Source of the DNA: Elusimicrobium minutum Pei191 | GTDB taxonomy: Bacteria; Elusimicrobiota; Elusimicrobia; Elusimicrobiales; Elusimicrobiaceae | NCBI RefSeq assembly: GCF_000020145.1 | Contig: NC_010644.1 | Coordinates: 434,001-498,000, forward strand | Length of the DNA: 64,000 nt | Direction of reading: 5' to 3' | Part shown: positions 35,201-43,532 of the stretch, piece after piece | Numbering within the stretch: position 1 is the stretch's first letter | Layout: each line of letters opens with the position of its first letter | Made by a program: the position numbers and the translations under genes | The notes under the pieces: generated by a model | The model's database searches: none | The model's input: the letters and a program-made list of their open reading frames with translations, nothing else | Told to the model about the DNA's origin: nothing

Positions 35201-36454
35201 GAGTTTGACAGCGCCGAAATATGGCATCACAAACACCCTGTTTTTACAAAAGAAATGCGTAAGGACTACACAATTTTGTGCCCTCAAATGTCGCCTGTGC
35301 ACTTTTCTCTTTTAGCTTCGGCGGTTAACAGGCACGGATATAATTTAGAAGTGCTTCCCAACTTGTCAAAAGAAGACGTTGAGGAAGGCTTGAAATATGT
35401 TAATAACGACGCCTGCTACCCCGCCATAGTTGTTGTGGGGCAGCTAATTAACGCTTTAAAAAGCGGTAAATATAACACAGATAAAACGGCGTTAATAATT
35501 TCCCAAACGGGCGGCGGCTGCAGGGCCACAAACTACGTAAGCTTTTTAAGAAGCGCGGCCGCTAAAGCCGGTTTTAAAAATGTACCCGTTATAGCTTTTG
35601 CTTTCGGGGGAGACAAACACCCCGGGTTTAATATAACCGTTCCCATGTTTAAAGATATTTTAGCCGCTTTCTTACTTGGCGACCTTGTTATGCGTATGGC
35701 AAACCGTTTAAGACCTTACGAGATTGAGCCTGGCTCCGTTAATAAATTGGTTGAAGAAACATTGTCCTATATCTCAAAAGAGGTAATAGGCAAATCCCCT
35801 TTTAAAATAAACAGGGAAGCCGCAAAGATAGTAAAAACTTTTGATGCTTTCCCCATTAAAGAAGAACGCAGGCCGCGCGTTGGTATCGTGGGCGAGATTT
35901 TAGTTAAATTCCACCCTGACGCTAACAACAGGCTTGTTGATGTTATCGAGTCCGAAGGAGGTGAGGCCATTGTACCTGATCTTATGGACTTTGTTAACTA
36001 TTGTCTTATGGACGATACTTACAGGCATAAATATCTTTCCGGCAAACTGATTAACAGGGTAGTGTCTAATTTAATAGCTGCTTATATAGAGTTTTGCAGA
36101 AAACCTTTAAGAAAAATGCTTGAAAAAAGTTTGCGCTTTAATTCCTACAAACCCACAAGATACCTTGCAAAAAAAGTTGAGGATATTGTTTCCGTCTGCA
36201 ACCAAACGGGCGAGGGCTGGCTTCTTACGGCCGAGATGCTTGAGCTTATGGAAGAAGGCGCAAACAACATTGTCTGCGTGCAGCCCTTTGGCTGCCTGCC
36301 CAACCATATTACAGGTAAAGGCGTTACTAAAGAATTAAAACGCAGATATAAAGACCTTAACATGGTAGCCATAGATTATGACCCCGGCGCCAGCGAGGTC
36401 AACCAGCTTAACAGAATTAAGCTTATGATGTCCGTAGCGCATTCCAAAAAATAG
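32234..36454 (+). CDS. Giant 2-hydroxyacyl-CoA dehydratase activase-type protein
   Basis: This 1406-aa protein carries two BadF/HgdC-type ASKHA ATPase domains in tandem. Domain 1 (about 5-260) has VGLDIGSTTAKIVVIS, NETCAGGTGAFIDQ and ARCGVFAKTDV; domain 2 (about 320-590) has GLDAGSTTTKAVVID, NEACSSGCGSFIEN and SRCTVFMNSKV. The Cys pairs hold the inter-subunit [4Fe-4S] cluster in HgdC homologues. A CxxC-rich stretch (ARCKGCSNNC) follows at about 600. The C-terminal half resembles DUF2229 and the dehydratase HgdB/C subunits (NNDACYPAIVVVGQ, QTGGGCRATNYV). Such long proteins occur in anaerobes and are thought to drive ATP-dependent low-potential electron transfer. The substrate is unknown. It stands alone. 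Confidence 0.9.
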   Translation: MADILKVGLDIGSTTAKIVVISTDNEILYSDYKRHHLELGKTILALVRDVMLKYPEQKVKIAITGSGAIKLSQEAGIQFVQEVVACTLAIKTYIPQTEVAIEIGGEDAKITFFDSSVEQRMNETCAGGTGAFIDQMAAVLRVEPMGLNELAKNYKTIYPIAARCGVFAKTDVMPLLNDGAPREDIAASILQSVVNQTIGGLACGRTIRGNVAFLGGPLYFFSELRKRFIETLKLPDENIVFPKNPHFFVAMGAALSAAETEIDLKELYGRIEKYTKQHSAEETSFLPPLFNSDEEIAQFKKRHSEAVPKYAEMKDAQGPLFLGLDAGSTTTKAVVIDENSNILYTHYGSNEGSPLDSAVKVIKDIYDKLPKNAFIQNGCVTGYGEALLKAALGFDGGEVETIAHYKAARYFVPQVSFILDIGGQDMKCIYVDNGVIDKIVLNEACSSGCGSFIENFALSLGTTVQEFAEAALTSKKPVDLGSRCTVFMNSKVKQALKEGSGSSDISAGLSYSVIRNALYKVIKVKSPEDLGQNIVVQGGTFFNNAVLRATELLVSGKVTRPTISGVMGAFGAALIALEERVLRKSTLLSKEELNNFTCTNKNARCKGCSNNCLLTISKFGSGKTFISGNRCEKGLGLESAGKESAVNMYEYKYKRLFDHYKPLDSANASRGEIGMPRVLNMYENYPFWFTLFTELGFRVVLSDKSSVKLFNSGLDTIPSQTICYPAKMVHGHIINLTEKGVKTIFYPCLPFEQKEFSDANNHYNCPVVGSYPEVVRLNMDVLEKEKIKFLQPFLPIDSFTRLEKRLLTELKDFNIEKKELRRALKRARGAQNLFKKDIRKQGAKIIEDIKKGGSAGIILAGRPYHLDPAINHGIPEFIAACGVAVLTEDSVAHLGGRLPFVLNVIDQWTYHSRLYRAAHLATSIKGLEVVQLNSFGCGLDAITTEQVEDILRAAGKVYTVLKIDEGSNLGTIKIRVRSLLASVKERPGVEFDSAEIWHHKHPVFTKEMRKDYTILCPQMSPVHFSLLASAVNRHGYNLEVLPNLSKEDVEEGLKYVNNDACYPAIVVVGQLINALKSGKYNTDKTALIISQTGGGCRATNYVSFLRSAAAKAGFKNVPVIAFAFGGDKHPGFNITVPMFKDILAAFLLGDLVMRMANRLRPYEIEPGSVNKLVEETLSYISKEVIGKSPFKINREAAKIVKTFDAFPIKEERRPRVGIVGEILVKFHPDANNRLVDVIESEGGEAIVPDLMDFVNYCLMDDTYRHKYLSGKLINRVVSNLIAAYIEFCRKPLRKMLEKSLRFNSYKPTRYLAKKVEDIVSVCNQTGEGWLLTAEMLELMEEGANNIVCVQPFGCLPNHITGKGVTKELKRRYKDLNMVAIDYDPGASEVNQLNRIKLMMSVAHSKK

Positions 36455-36503
36455 AATTTTAAGATGTAAAATTTAACGGTAAAAACTTTTTTCTCCCTAG
36501 TAT

Positions 36504-36544
36504 TTCAACAACTGTTGAACTAGTTTTAAAAAACATGCTATAAT
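36504..36544 (+). promoter_or_regulatory. Promoter with palindromic operator before nifU-nifS-cysE
   Basis: TTCAACA and TGTTGAA (36504-36510 and 36513-36519) form a 7-bp inverted repeat with 2-bp centre. The -35-like TTGAAC (36515-36520) lies in its right arm and TATAAT (36539-36544) is 18 bp downstream. A repressor bound here would block RNA polymerase. An Fe-S-sensing Rrf2/IscR-type factor is a plausible but unproven ligand; no such gene is in the window. Confidence 0.6.
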
Positions 36545-36604
36545 ATAATAGTAACGCAAAGGGATATGTAAATAGCCTGCGTTGCTGATAATGGAGAGAT
36601 TATT

Positions 36605-37459
36605 ATGTGGGATTATACAGACAAAGTAAAAGAATATTTTAAAAACCCTAAAAACGTGGGGGAAGTTGAAAATGCAGACGGCACCGGCCAGGTAGGCAGC
36701 ATGGTTTGCGGGGACGCTTTAAAATTAACTTTAAAAATTGATAAAGAAACTGAAAAAATTACGGACGCTAAATTCCAAACCTTCGGCTGTGCGAGCGCCA
36801 TAGCTTCCAGCTCCATTTTAACGGAAATGGTTAAAGGTAAAACTTTGGAAGAAGCCTCAAAAATCACGAATGTGGAGATAGCAGAGGAACTTGGCTCTTT
36901 GCCTGAGGAAAAAATGCATTGCTCGGTAATGGGTATGGAAGCGTTGGAAGCGGCCATTAAATCCTACCGCCAGGGCGGCAACCCCGTTGTGTTTGAGGAA
37001 GACGCTCACAACGTTGTATGTAAATGTTTTAACGTAACCGAAGAAACAATTATAAAAGCCGTAAGAAACAATAATTTACACAGCGTGGAAGATGTTACCC
37101 ACTTTACAAAAGCGGGCGGAGCCTGCGGCAAATGCAAAGGTGACATACAAAAAATTATAGATAAAGTTTATTCCTGCGAAGTATCCGAACCCGAAGAACA
37201 GCAGCCCGTTGTTTTTGAGAATATGTCAATAGTGGCAAAAGTAAAAGCTGTTGAAGCCGTGCTTGAAAAAGACGTAAGGCCCAAACTTAATATGGACGGC
37301 GGCTCTGTAGAGCTTGTTGATATAGAAGGCACCAATGTTAAAGTTAAACTGCTTGGGGCATGCAGGGGTTGCATGGGTGCACAGGGCACAATTAAAATGA
37401 TTATTGAAAGCGCTTTAAAAGATAAGATATCGCCAAACATTACCGTAACGGGGGTTTAA
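36605..37459 (+). CDS. nifU: Fe-S cluster scaffold NifU (three-domain)
   Basis: This 284-aa protein has the full NifU architecture. The IscU-like N-domain (1-125) has cluster ligands C35, C62 and C106. The middle BFD-like [2Fe-2S] domain (135-185) has C139, C141, C174 and C177. The C-terminal Nfu-type domain (210-284) has CxxC at C253 and C256. It assembles clusters from sulfur delivered by NifS and passes them to apo-proteins. No nitrogenase gene is seen; such three-domain NifU serve general assembly in many anaerobes. nifS starts 1 bp downstream. Confidence 0.95.
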   Translation: MWDYTDKVKEYFKNPKNVGEVENADGTGQVGSMVCGDALKLTLKIDKETEKITDAKFQTFGCASAIASSSILTEMVKGKTLEEASKITNVEIAEELGSLPEEKMHCSVMGMEALEAAIKSYRQGGNPVVFEEDAHNVVCKCFNVTEETIIKAVRNNNLHSVEDVTHFTKAGGACGKCKGDIQKIIDKVYSCEVSEPEEQQPVVFENMSIVAKVKAVEAVLEKDVRPKLNMDGGSVELVDIEGTNVKVKLLGACRGCMGAQGTIKMIIESALKDKISPNITVTGV

Positions 37460-37460
37460 T

Positions 37461-38621
37461 ATGAAGGTAATTTATCTTGACAATAACGCAACAACGCGTA
37501 CAGCACCTGAAGTTGTTAAGGAAATGCTTCCTTATTTTTCCGAACATTACGGCAATGCTTCAAGCATGCATACTTTTGGCGGGGAAAATAAAAAAGTTAT
37601 CGAGGACGCCAGAAAAAAAATGGCCGCCCTTATAGGCGCCCAATATCCGGACGAAATTATTATTACCGCGGGCGGCACGGAAGCGGACAATACGGCAATA
37701 ATGTCTGCCATAAATTCTTTTCCCGATAAAAAACATATTATTACCTCAGCTGTGGAACACCCGGCCGTTTTGGAAGTTTTTAAAAACCTGCAGGCCAAAG
37801 GATATAAGGTTGATTATATAGGCGTTGATAAAAACGGCAGGTTTAATATGGACGAATTTAAAGCAGCCGTTAATGAAAACACGGCCTTAGTTTCCATAAT
37901 GTGGGCCAACAGCGAAACGGGCACAATTTTCCCTATAGAAGAAATAGCAAAAATAACCAAAGAGGCGGGCAGCGTTTTTCATACAGACGCTGTGCAAGCT
38001 GTCGGTAAAATACCCGTTAACGTGGCGGATACGGATATAAACATGCTTTCTTTTTCGGCTCACAAGTTTCACGGGCCTAAAGGTATAGGCGCTTTATATG
38101 TAAAACGCAGAACACGCTTTATGCCTTTTATAATAGGCGGACACCAGGAAAAAGGGCACAGGGCAGGCACGGAAAATGTGCCCGCTATAGCGGGTTTCGG
38201 CAAAGCGTGTGAAATGGCGTTGGAGAATTTAAAAAACACTTCTAAAACAGCCGTTTTAAGGGACAGGCTTGAAAAGGGTCTCCTTGCAAAAATTTCTCAT
38301 TCAAAAGTTAACGGTGATGTTGAAAACAGGCTTCCTAATACGTCAAATATAAGTTTTGGCTATATTGAAGGGGAATCAATACTTTTACATTTAAACGATT
38401 ACGGCATTTGCGCTTCTTCAGGTTCGGCCTGCACGTCCGGAAGTTTGGAGCCGAGCCACGTTTTAAGAGCAATGTGCGTTGATTTTAATTTTGCGCACGG
38501 TTCGGTAAGGTTTTCTTTAAGCGATGAAAATACAGAACAGGAAATTGATTTTGTTATAGAAAAACTGCCGCCCATAATCGAGACGCTTCGCCAAATATCA
38601 CCTTTCGGCCGCCGGAGCTAG
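37461..38621 (+). CDS. nifS: Cysteine desulfurase NifS/IscS-like
   Basis: This 386-aa PLP enzyme removes sulfur from cysteine for NifU. It starts YLDNNATTR, has the PLP-lysine segment FSAHKFHGPKGIGA, RAGTENVPAI, and the active-site Cys in SSGSACTSGS, the short loop of NifS/IscS group I. The nifU-nifS-cysE order links sulfur mobilisation to cysteine supply. Confidence 0.95.
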   Translation: MKVIYLDNNATTRTAPEVVKEMLPYFSEHYGNASSMHTFGGENKKVIEDARKKMAALIGAQYPDEIIITAGGTEADNTAIMSAINSFPDKKHIITSAVEHPAVLEVFKNLQAKGYKVDYIGVDKNGRFNMDEFKAAVNENTALVSIMWANSETGTIFPIEEIAKITKEAGSVFHTDAVQAVGKIPVNVADTDINMLSFSAHKFHGPKGIGALYVKRRTRFMPFIIGGHQEKGHRAGTENVPAIAGFGKACEMALENLKNTSKTAVLRDRLEKGLLAKISHSKVNGDVENRLPNTSNISFGYIEGESILLHLNDYGICASSGSACTSGSLEPSHVLRAMCVDFNFAHGSVRFSLSDENTEQEIDFVIEKLPPIIETLRQISPFGRRS

Positions 38622-38623
38622 AT

Positions 38624-39478
38624 ATGGATAATATAAAAAAGATTTCCGCAGTTTTAAGCGAAAATATTTTTTCTAAAGACAGTCCTTTGCATACGGTAAA
38701 AGGCAAGGAATGTTTTTTCCCGTCTCATAAAAATATTATAGACGCTTTTAGAAATGTAAAACAAGCACTATTTGTTAATATTTTTTCGCACAAAAGGCTT
38801 ACTCCCGAGCAGGCTGACGCCAATACCCAAAAACTTCTCAGTGACGCGCACGCCCTTTTAACGGCTGAAATAAATAATACTTTTTGCTTGTTTTCGGACG
38901 CGGTTTGCTTTGCCTCTAAAAACAAAAAAAACGCTAAGGAAATAGTTGATAATTTTATTTTTCACCTTCCCGAAATACAAAAACTTTTGCTTACTGATAT
39001 CAAGGCCGCCTTTAACGGCGACCCGGCCGCTTTGGACCCGTACCAAATAGTGCTTTGTTATCCTGGTCTTCGCGCTGTCTGTTACCAGCGTATGGCGCAT
39101 TTTTTTTATAAAGAAGGCGTGCAGCTTATTCCCAGGATTATTACGGAATACGCGCATTCTAAAACAGGCATAGATATTCACCCTGGCGCAAAAATAGGGC
39201 ACAGTTTTTTTATTGATCACGGCACAGGCGTTGTTATCGGCGAAACTTGCGAAATAGGTAATAACGTAAAAATTTACCAAGGCGTTACATTGGGGGCAAA
39301 AAGCATTCCTTTAGATGAAAACGGTAACTCCGTTAAAGGCGTTAAAAGGCACCCTAATTTGAAAGATAATGTTACAGTTTACGCCAACGCCACGATTTTA
39401 GGAAATATAACGGTTGGTCGAGGGGCGGTAATCCCGGGCAACAGTTGGGTAATCAAAGACATTCCCCCTAAAAAATAA
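38624..39478 (+). CDS. cysE: Serine O-acetyltransferase (CysE/EpsC type)
   Basis: This 284-aa enzyme makes O-acetylserine from serine and acetyl-CoA, the first step of cysteine synthesis. The N-terminal helical domain is followed by left-handed beta-helix hexapeptides with HPGAKIGHSFFIDHGTG, GETCEIGNNVKIYQGVTLG and RHPNLKDNVTVYANATILG. It starts 2 bp after nifS, so is cotranscribed. The short C-terminal tail lacks the usual feedback-tail sequence ending in Ile, so complex formation with CysK is doubtful. A terminator follows. Confidence 0.92.
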   Translation: MDNIKKISAVLSENIFSKDSPLHTVKGKECFFPSHKNIIDAFRNVKQALFVNIFSHKRLTPEQADANTQKLLSDAHALLTAEINNTFCLFSDAVCFASKNKKNAKEIVDNFIFHLPEIQKLLLTDIKAAFNGDPAALDPYQIVLCYPGLRAVCYQRMAHFFYKEGVQLIPRIITEYAHSKTGIDIHPGAKIGHSFFIDHGTGVVIGETCEIGNNVKIYQGVTLGAKSIPLDENGNSVKGVKRHPNLKDNVTVYANATILGNITVGRGAVIPGNSWVIKDIPPKK

Positions 39479-39490
39479 TTTAGCAATGTT

Positions 39491-39524
39491 AAAAAGCCCC
39501 CATTTAAAATATGGGGGCTTTTTT
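39491..39524 (+). terminator. Rho-independent terminator after cysE
   Basis: A 13-bp perfect stem (arms 39491-39503 and 39511-39523, core AGCCCCCAT) is followed by T-rich sequence. It closes the nifU-nifS-cysE operon. Confidence 0.9.
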
Positions 39525-39596
39525 AATGTTTTTCAGATATATTTGAAATAATAAATCGGCTATTAAAATGTTGCCTATAAATGTTAAAATGTATAT

Positions 39597-41888
39597 ATGC
39601 AACGTAAAGGCTATTATTTGTATAAGAAAAAGACTAAAAAACAAAGACGCCAGCAGAAGAACACAACCAATGTTTTTGTGTTTTTGTTTTGGGCGCTTGC
39701 TTTTGCCTTATGTGCTTGGCTGTTTTTTATACAATGGTTTAACGTGTCAAAAGGCCCCTACGGCGAAAGGGTCGCAGCATTCTTTTTTACTTACCTGGGC
39801 CACAGCGCTTATTTAGTTCCCATATTTTTCTTTTATTGGTTAATACGCTGTATCAAACATAAAAGCGTTAACATTTTTACGTTTTTGGTGGGCATGTGCG
39901 TATCTTTATTTTCAATTGCCTCTGTTATGACAGGGCTTCGTTATATTTTTAAAGGATCCTACATTGAAGGCGGCTCCATAGGAAGGGAAGTGTTTTTCTT
40001 CCTGCAGGGGCTGGTAGGCTCGGCGGGTGCGGTTTTATTTTCACTTGCCATTCTTCTTACCGGCGTGCATCTTTTATTTGCCATACCGTGGGTTTCAACC
40101 GCTAAATATTTAATGGAACTTCTTAAAGAGGACTACCACTCCTGGCACGACGCCAGGGCCGAACTTAAAACAAAAATAAGGGAAGCTAAAGAAGCCGAAT
40201 CTAAAACAACCAAAACCGTTATTGAAAATAAACAAGATGAGCCTGCCGTCGCGGCAATTCGCTCCAAACCGGAAATACGCCGCCCCGTGGCTGAAATTAT
40301 AAGGGCGCCCAAACCTTATGACAAGCAGGAAAACTCCGCTAAAAAAGAAGCGGCGGAAAATATTGTAATGCCTTCTAAAAAAGCTGATATGAAGGATTTT
40401 AAATTGCCGCCTGTTTCTATTTTAAACGACCCTAAAAATGAGGGTATTTTAGGCCCTTCGGACGAAGAAATCGCCATGGCAACAGCTTTACTTGAAAACA
40501 CTTTAAAAAGTTTTGAAATAGGCGCGACTGTAACAGGAGTGTCCCCGGGGCCTGTTGTTACCCGTTATGAAATTAAGCCTGACCCGGGTGTGCGAATAAG
40601 CAATATCGTGGCAATTGCCAACGATATCGCCCTTGCCATGAAGGCGCGCGGCATACGCGTTGAAGCGCCTATCCCCGGTAAAGACGCCATAGGTTTTGAA
40701 ATACCTAATGATCACGCCATGATGGTTACCGTAAAAGAAATTTTGCAAGACCCTAAATTTACCGAGTCCAAAGCTGTAATGCCTATAGCTTTAGGCCGCT
40801 ACGCGGACGGCCTTCCCGCCACAACCGCTTTGGAAAAAACACCCCATCTTTTAATCGCAGGGGCTACAAACTCGGGTAAAAGTATTTGTCTTCACACAAT
40901 TATAATGTCAATACTTTATACCAAAAAGCCCGACGAAGTTAAATTTTTAATGATTGATCCCAAACGCCTTGAACTTACTTTGTATGAGGGCATACCCCAT
41001 CTTTATGACCCCAAAACAACCTGTGAGGACGTTAACGTTATTACGGACGCGCATGGCGCGGTAAAATCCTTACAAACCCTTGTTAAAGTAATGGAAAAGC
41101 GCACCAAAATTATGGAGCTTGCCAAAGTAAAAAATATAGAAGGTTATAATAAATGGGCCGAGCAAAACAGCGAGGAAAAAATGTTTTACGTTGTTGTAAT
41201 TATTGACGAACTTGCCGACCTTATGCTTCAAACAAGGGCCGCTATTGAGGATTCTATCCAACGTCTTGCCCAAATGGCAAGAGCGGTCGGTATCCACTTG
41301 GTTTTATGCACGCAGCGTCCTTCGGTAAACGTTATTACCGGCGTAATTAAAGCCAACTTACCTTCCAGGATTGCTTTGCAGGTGGCTTCCAAAACAGATT
41401 CCAGGGTTATTTTAGATTCTTTAGGGGCAGACGCTCTTTTAGGTAAAGGCGATATGCTTTACCAAGGCACTTCTGACCAAAAACCGCACCGGATACAGGG
41501 TGCGTATGTGTCTGAAACGGAAATATCCTCCGTGGCGGATTTCCTGCGTGAGCAGGGCGGGCCGGATTATCCTTTGCAAATAGCGCAGGAACAGCAAAAC
41601 GGAGGCAGACCGCAAGACGGCCTTGGCGCCAGTGCGGAAGAAATGACGCAGGCCTTAACTCTTATTTTGGAAAGGAGAAGAGTTTCACAAGATTTGCTTA
41701 AGGCGCATTTCGGCTCCAGCGCGAGGGCCACAAACATTTTAAGCGTACTTGAGATGAAGGGTTATATAACAAAACCGGAAGGCTCTAACAGATGGGAAAT
41801 ACATTTTGACCTTATCGAAACGGGCCTTGCCGAACTTAAAGAAAAAAGCGGCGGCAATGAACCGCTGTATGAAACCGTTTATAAGTAA
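39597..41888 (+). CDS. ftsK: DNA translocase FtsK/SpoIIIE
   Basis: This 763-aa translocase pumps DNA at the division septum. About four transmembrane helices lie in the first 170 residues; a Lys/Glu/Pro linker follows; the RecA-like motor has Walker A GATNSGKS near residue 422, MIDPKRLELTLYEGIPHL and Walker B VVIIDELADLM; the C-terminal gamma winged helix (LLKAHFGSSARATNILS) reads KOPS-like DNA signals. It is slightly shorter than average. The N-terminus is very basic (KKKTKKQRRQQK). Confidence 0.95.
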   Translation: MQRKGYYLYKKKTKKQRRQQKNTTNVFVFLFWALAFALCAWLFFIQWFNVSKGPYGERVAAFFFTYLGHSAYLVPIFFFYWLIRCIKHKSVNIFTFLVGMCVSLFSIASVMTGLRYIFKGSYIEGGSIGREVFFFLQGLVGSAGAVLFSLAILLTGVHLLFAIPWVSTAKYLMELLKEDYHSWHDARAELKTKIREAKEAESKTTKTVIENKQDEPAVAAIRSKPEIRRPVAEIIRAPKPYDKQENSAKKEAAENIVMPSKKADMKDFKLPPVSILNDPKNEGILGPSDEEIAMATALLENTLKSFEIGATVTGVSPGPVVTRYEIKPDPGVRISNIVAIANDIALAMKARGIRVEAPIPGKDAIGFEIPNDHAMMVTVKEILQDPKFTESKAVMPIALGRYADGLPATTALEKTPHLLIAGATNSGKSICLHTIIMSILYTKKPDEVKFLMIDPKRLELTLYEGIPHLYDPKTTCEDVNVITDAHGAVKSLQTLVKVMEKRTKIMELAKVKNIEGYNKWAEQNSEEKMFYVVVIIDELADLMLQTRAAIEDSIQRLAQMARAVGIHLVLCTQRPSVNVITGVIKANLPSRIALQVASKTDSRVILDSLGADALLGKGDMLYQGTSDQKPHRIQGAYVSETEISSVADFLREQGGPDYPLQIAQEQQNGGRPQDGLGASAEEMTQALTLILERRRVSQDLLKAHFGSSARATNILSVLEMKGYITKPEGSNRWEIHFDLIETGLAELKEKSGGNEPLYETVYK

Positions 41889-41898
41889 AGGACTATTT

Positions 41899-42879
41899 AT
41901 GAAAAATTTTTTAACCGTGGTATTTTTGTTCTCTTTCGTTTTATCCTACGGGGAAATTATTGACCCAGCACCCGCTTTGGGCAAAGCCCCCACGCTTGAA
42001 AAAGCGCCCGTTGTTTCCGCCGCGCCTTATGTAGCGCCCGCGCCATATACGGCTCCTTCAGTTTCATTGGGCAAAGCTCCTTATGTAAGCGCTGCGCCGA
42101 AGGTTTCATCTTCCGTTAAAGCAAAAAAAATTGTTTCAGTTTCGGCTGCGCAAAAAGCTGCTCCTGCGCCTAAAATTGAGCAAAGCGCCGAAAGCGGTAA
42201 TATAATACAAATCGGGCAAAACACAAATATACCTGAAGGCACCATGCAGATAAACGTTTTGTCCGCTTCGGAGGAACAATTTCCTCCTGGTGTAAAATCT
42301 CCTTTTAAAACAAATGCAGCGGCCGATAAAAATACCGCTGTGGCAAAATTAAAGGAATGGGACGCAAAACTTAAAAATTTACAGACTGATTTTGAACAAG
42401 ATACTTCTTACGAAGGTATTTTAGTGTCTAAATCGGGCGGAAAACTTTATTTCAGCGCGCCTAATCTTATACGTTTAGAACAGCGCAGCCAAGACGGCGT
42501 AGTATCCCAAGTAGCTCTTACAAACAAAAAAGATATTAAAATTTTTGACGCTGATATGAAGCTTGTAACCTCTTTTAAATGGAAAGACTGGCTTGACAGC
42601 CAGCCTAATAAAGCTTTATTTGATTTCGGCAAATATACAGAGTTGGTTAACAACCACAATATTGAAAGTTTTGAAGTGAAAAATGACAACATGTATCTTC
42701 TTACGCTTACTCCTAAAATAAAAACGGACGAAAAATACAGACTTAGGATTGTAATGTCGGCCGCGGATTTTTTTCCGGTAAGCATAGGGCTTGAAGTTGA
42801 CGGGCTTTTAACAAACGCCGTACTTAAAAACACACAAAAAAACATGGGTTTAAAGGCTGATGTTTTTAAAGGAATATAA
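41899..42879 (+). CDS. lolA: LolA-like outer-membrane lipoprotein carrier
   Basis: This 326-aa protein has signal peptide MKNFLTVVFLFSFVLSYG. About residues 20-120 are Ala/Pro-rich low complexity with repeated KAP, APY and SAAP units. The C-terminal 200 residues match the LolA fold: a start LKNLQTDFEQDTSYEGI, the PNLIRLEQ strand, and FFPVSIGLEVDGL. It likely carries lipoproteins across the periplasm. The Ala/Pro region is unusual for LolA and may act as a spacer. An upstream in-frame start at 41806 would lie inside ftsK; the ATG at 41899 gives a clean signal peptide and is preferred, with AAAGGAC before it. Confidence 0.82.
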   Translation: MKNFLTVVFLFSFVLSYGEIIDPAPALGKAPTLEKAPVVSAAPYVAPAPYTAPSVSLGKAPYVSAAPKVSSSVKAKKIVSVSAAQKAAPAPKIEQSAESGNIIQIGQNTNIPEGTMQINVLSASEEQFPPGVKSPFKTNAAADKNTAVAKLKEWDAKLKNLQTDFEQDTSYEGILVSKSGGKLYFSAPNLIRLEQRSQDGVVSQVALTNKKDIKIFDADMKLVTSFKWKDWLDSQPNKALFDFGKYTELVNNHNIESFEVKNDNMYLLTLTPKIKTDEKYRLRIVMSAADFFPVSIGLEVDGLLTNAVLKNTQKNMGLKADVFKGI

Positions 42880-42881
42880 CT

Positions 42882-43532
42882 ATGAGTAAAACGGAAATGA
42901 CGCTTGCAAATAAAATCACGTTATCCCGCGCTCTTTTGGCGATGATAATGTTTTTCGCTATTTTGATACCTGAGTATGTAACAAGGCTGACGGCCACTCT
43001 AATTTTTATTTTTGCCGCCGCTACAGACTGGGTGGACGGCAAAATAGCCAGGGCTACAAACACATATACGCCGTTTGGCGCTATAGTTGATCCTTTTGTC
43101 GACAAAATTTTGGTTTGTTCCGCTTTATTTGCTTTTACCGCTATCCCGCAGTTAAACGTGCCTGTCTGGGCGGTGTTTTTAATTATTTTACGCGAACTCA
43201 CCGTTTCAACGCTGCGGGTTATAGCCGCTTTGGACGGTTCTGTATTAGCGGCGGAAAGATGGGGAAAATTTAAAACCGTGGTTCAAATGTCCACAGTAGG
43301 TTTAATATTTTTTGTTTTAAACTGTTATCACCTTTCTTTAATTACCTCAGGTAAAGCAAGTTTTGTTTTCGGAGTGCTTTTTAACCTGGGCAGACATTTG
43401 GATTATGCCGCAACGGTGGTTGCTGTTATTGTTACCTGGGGCAGCATGGCAAGTTATTTAAGCAATAACTGGAAAATTCTTGAAAAATCATGGGCGCTCC
43501 CCGTTCAGAAAAATAAAGAGGAAAACAAGTGA
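42882..43532 (+). CDS. pgsA: Phosphatidylglycerophosphate synthase
   Basis: This 216-aa membrane enzyme joins CDP-diacylglycerol and glycerol-3-phosphate. It has the CDP-alcohol phosphotransferase motif with D49, D52, G53, A56, R57, G66, D70 and D74 in exact spacing and about five helices. It starts 2 bp after the LolA-like gene and overlaps pgpA by 4 bp; the two enzymes catalyse consecutive steps to phosphatidylglycerol. Confidence 0.94.
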   Translation: MSKTEMTLANKITLSRALLAMIMFFAILIPEYVTRLTATLIFIFAAATDWVDGKIARATNTYTPFGAIVDPFVDKILVCSALFAFTAIPQLNVPVWAVFLIILRELTVSTLRVIAALDGSVLAAERWGKFKTVVQMSTVGLIFFVLNCYHLSLITSGKASFVFGVLFNLGRHLDYAATVVAVIVTWGSMASYLSNNWKILEKSWALPVQKNKEENK

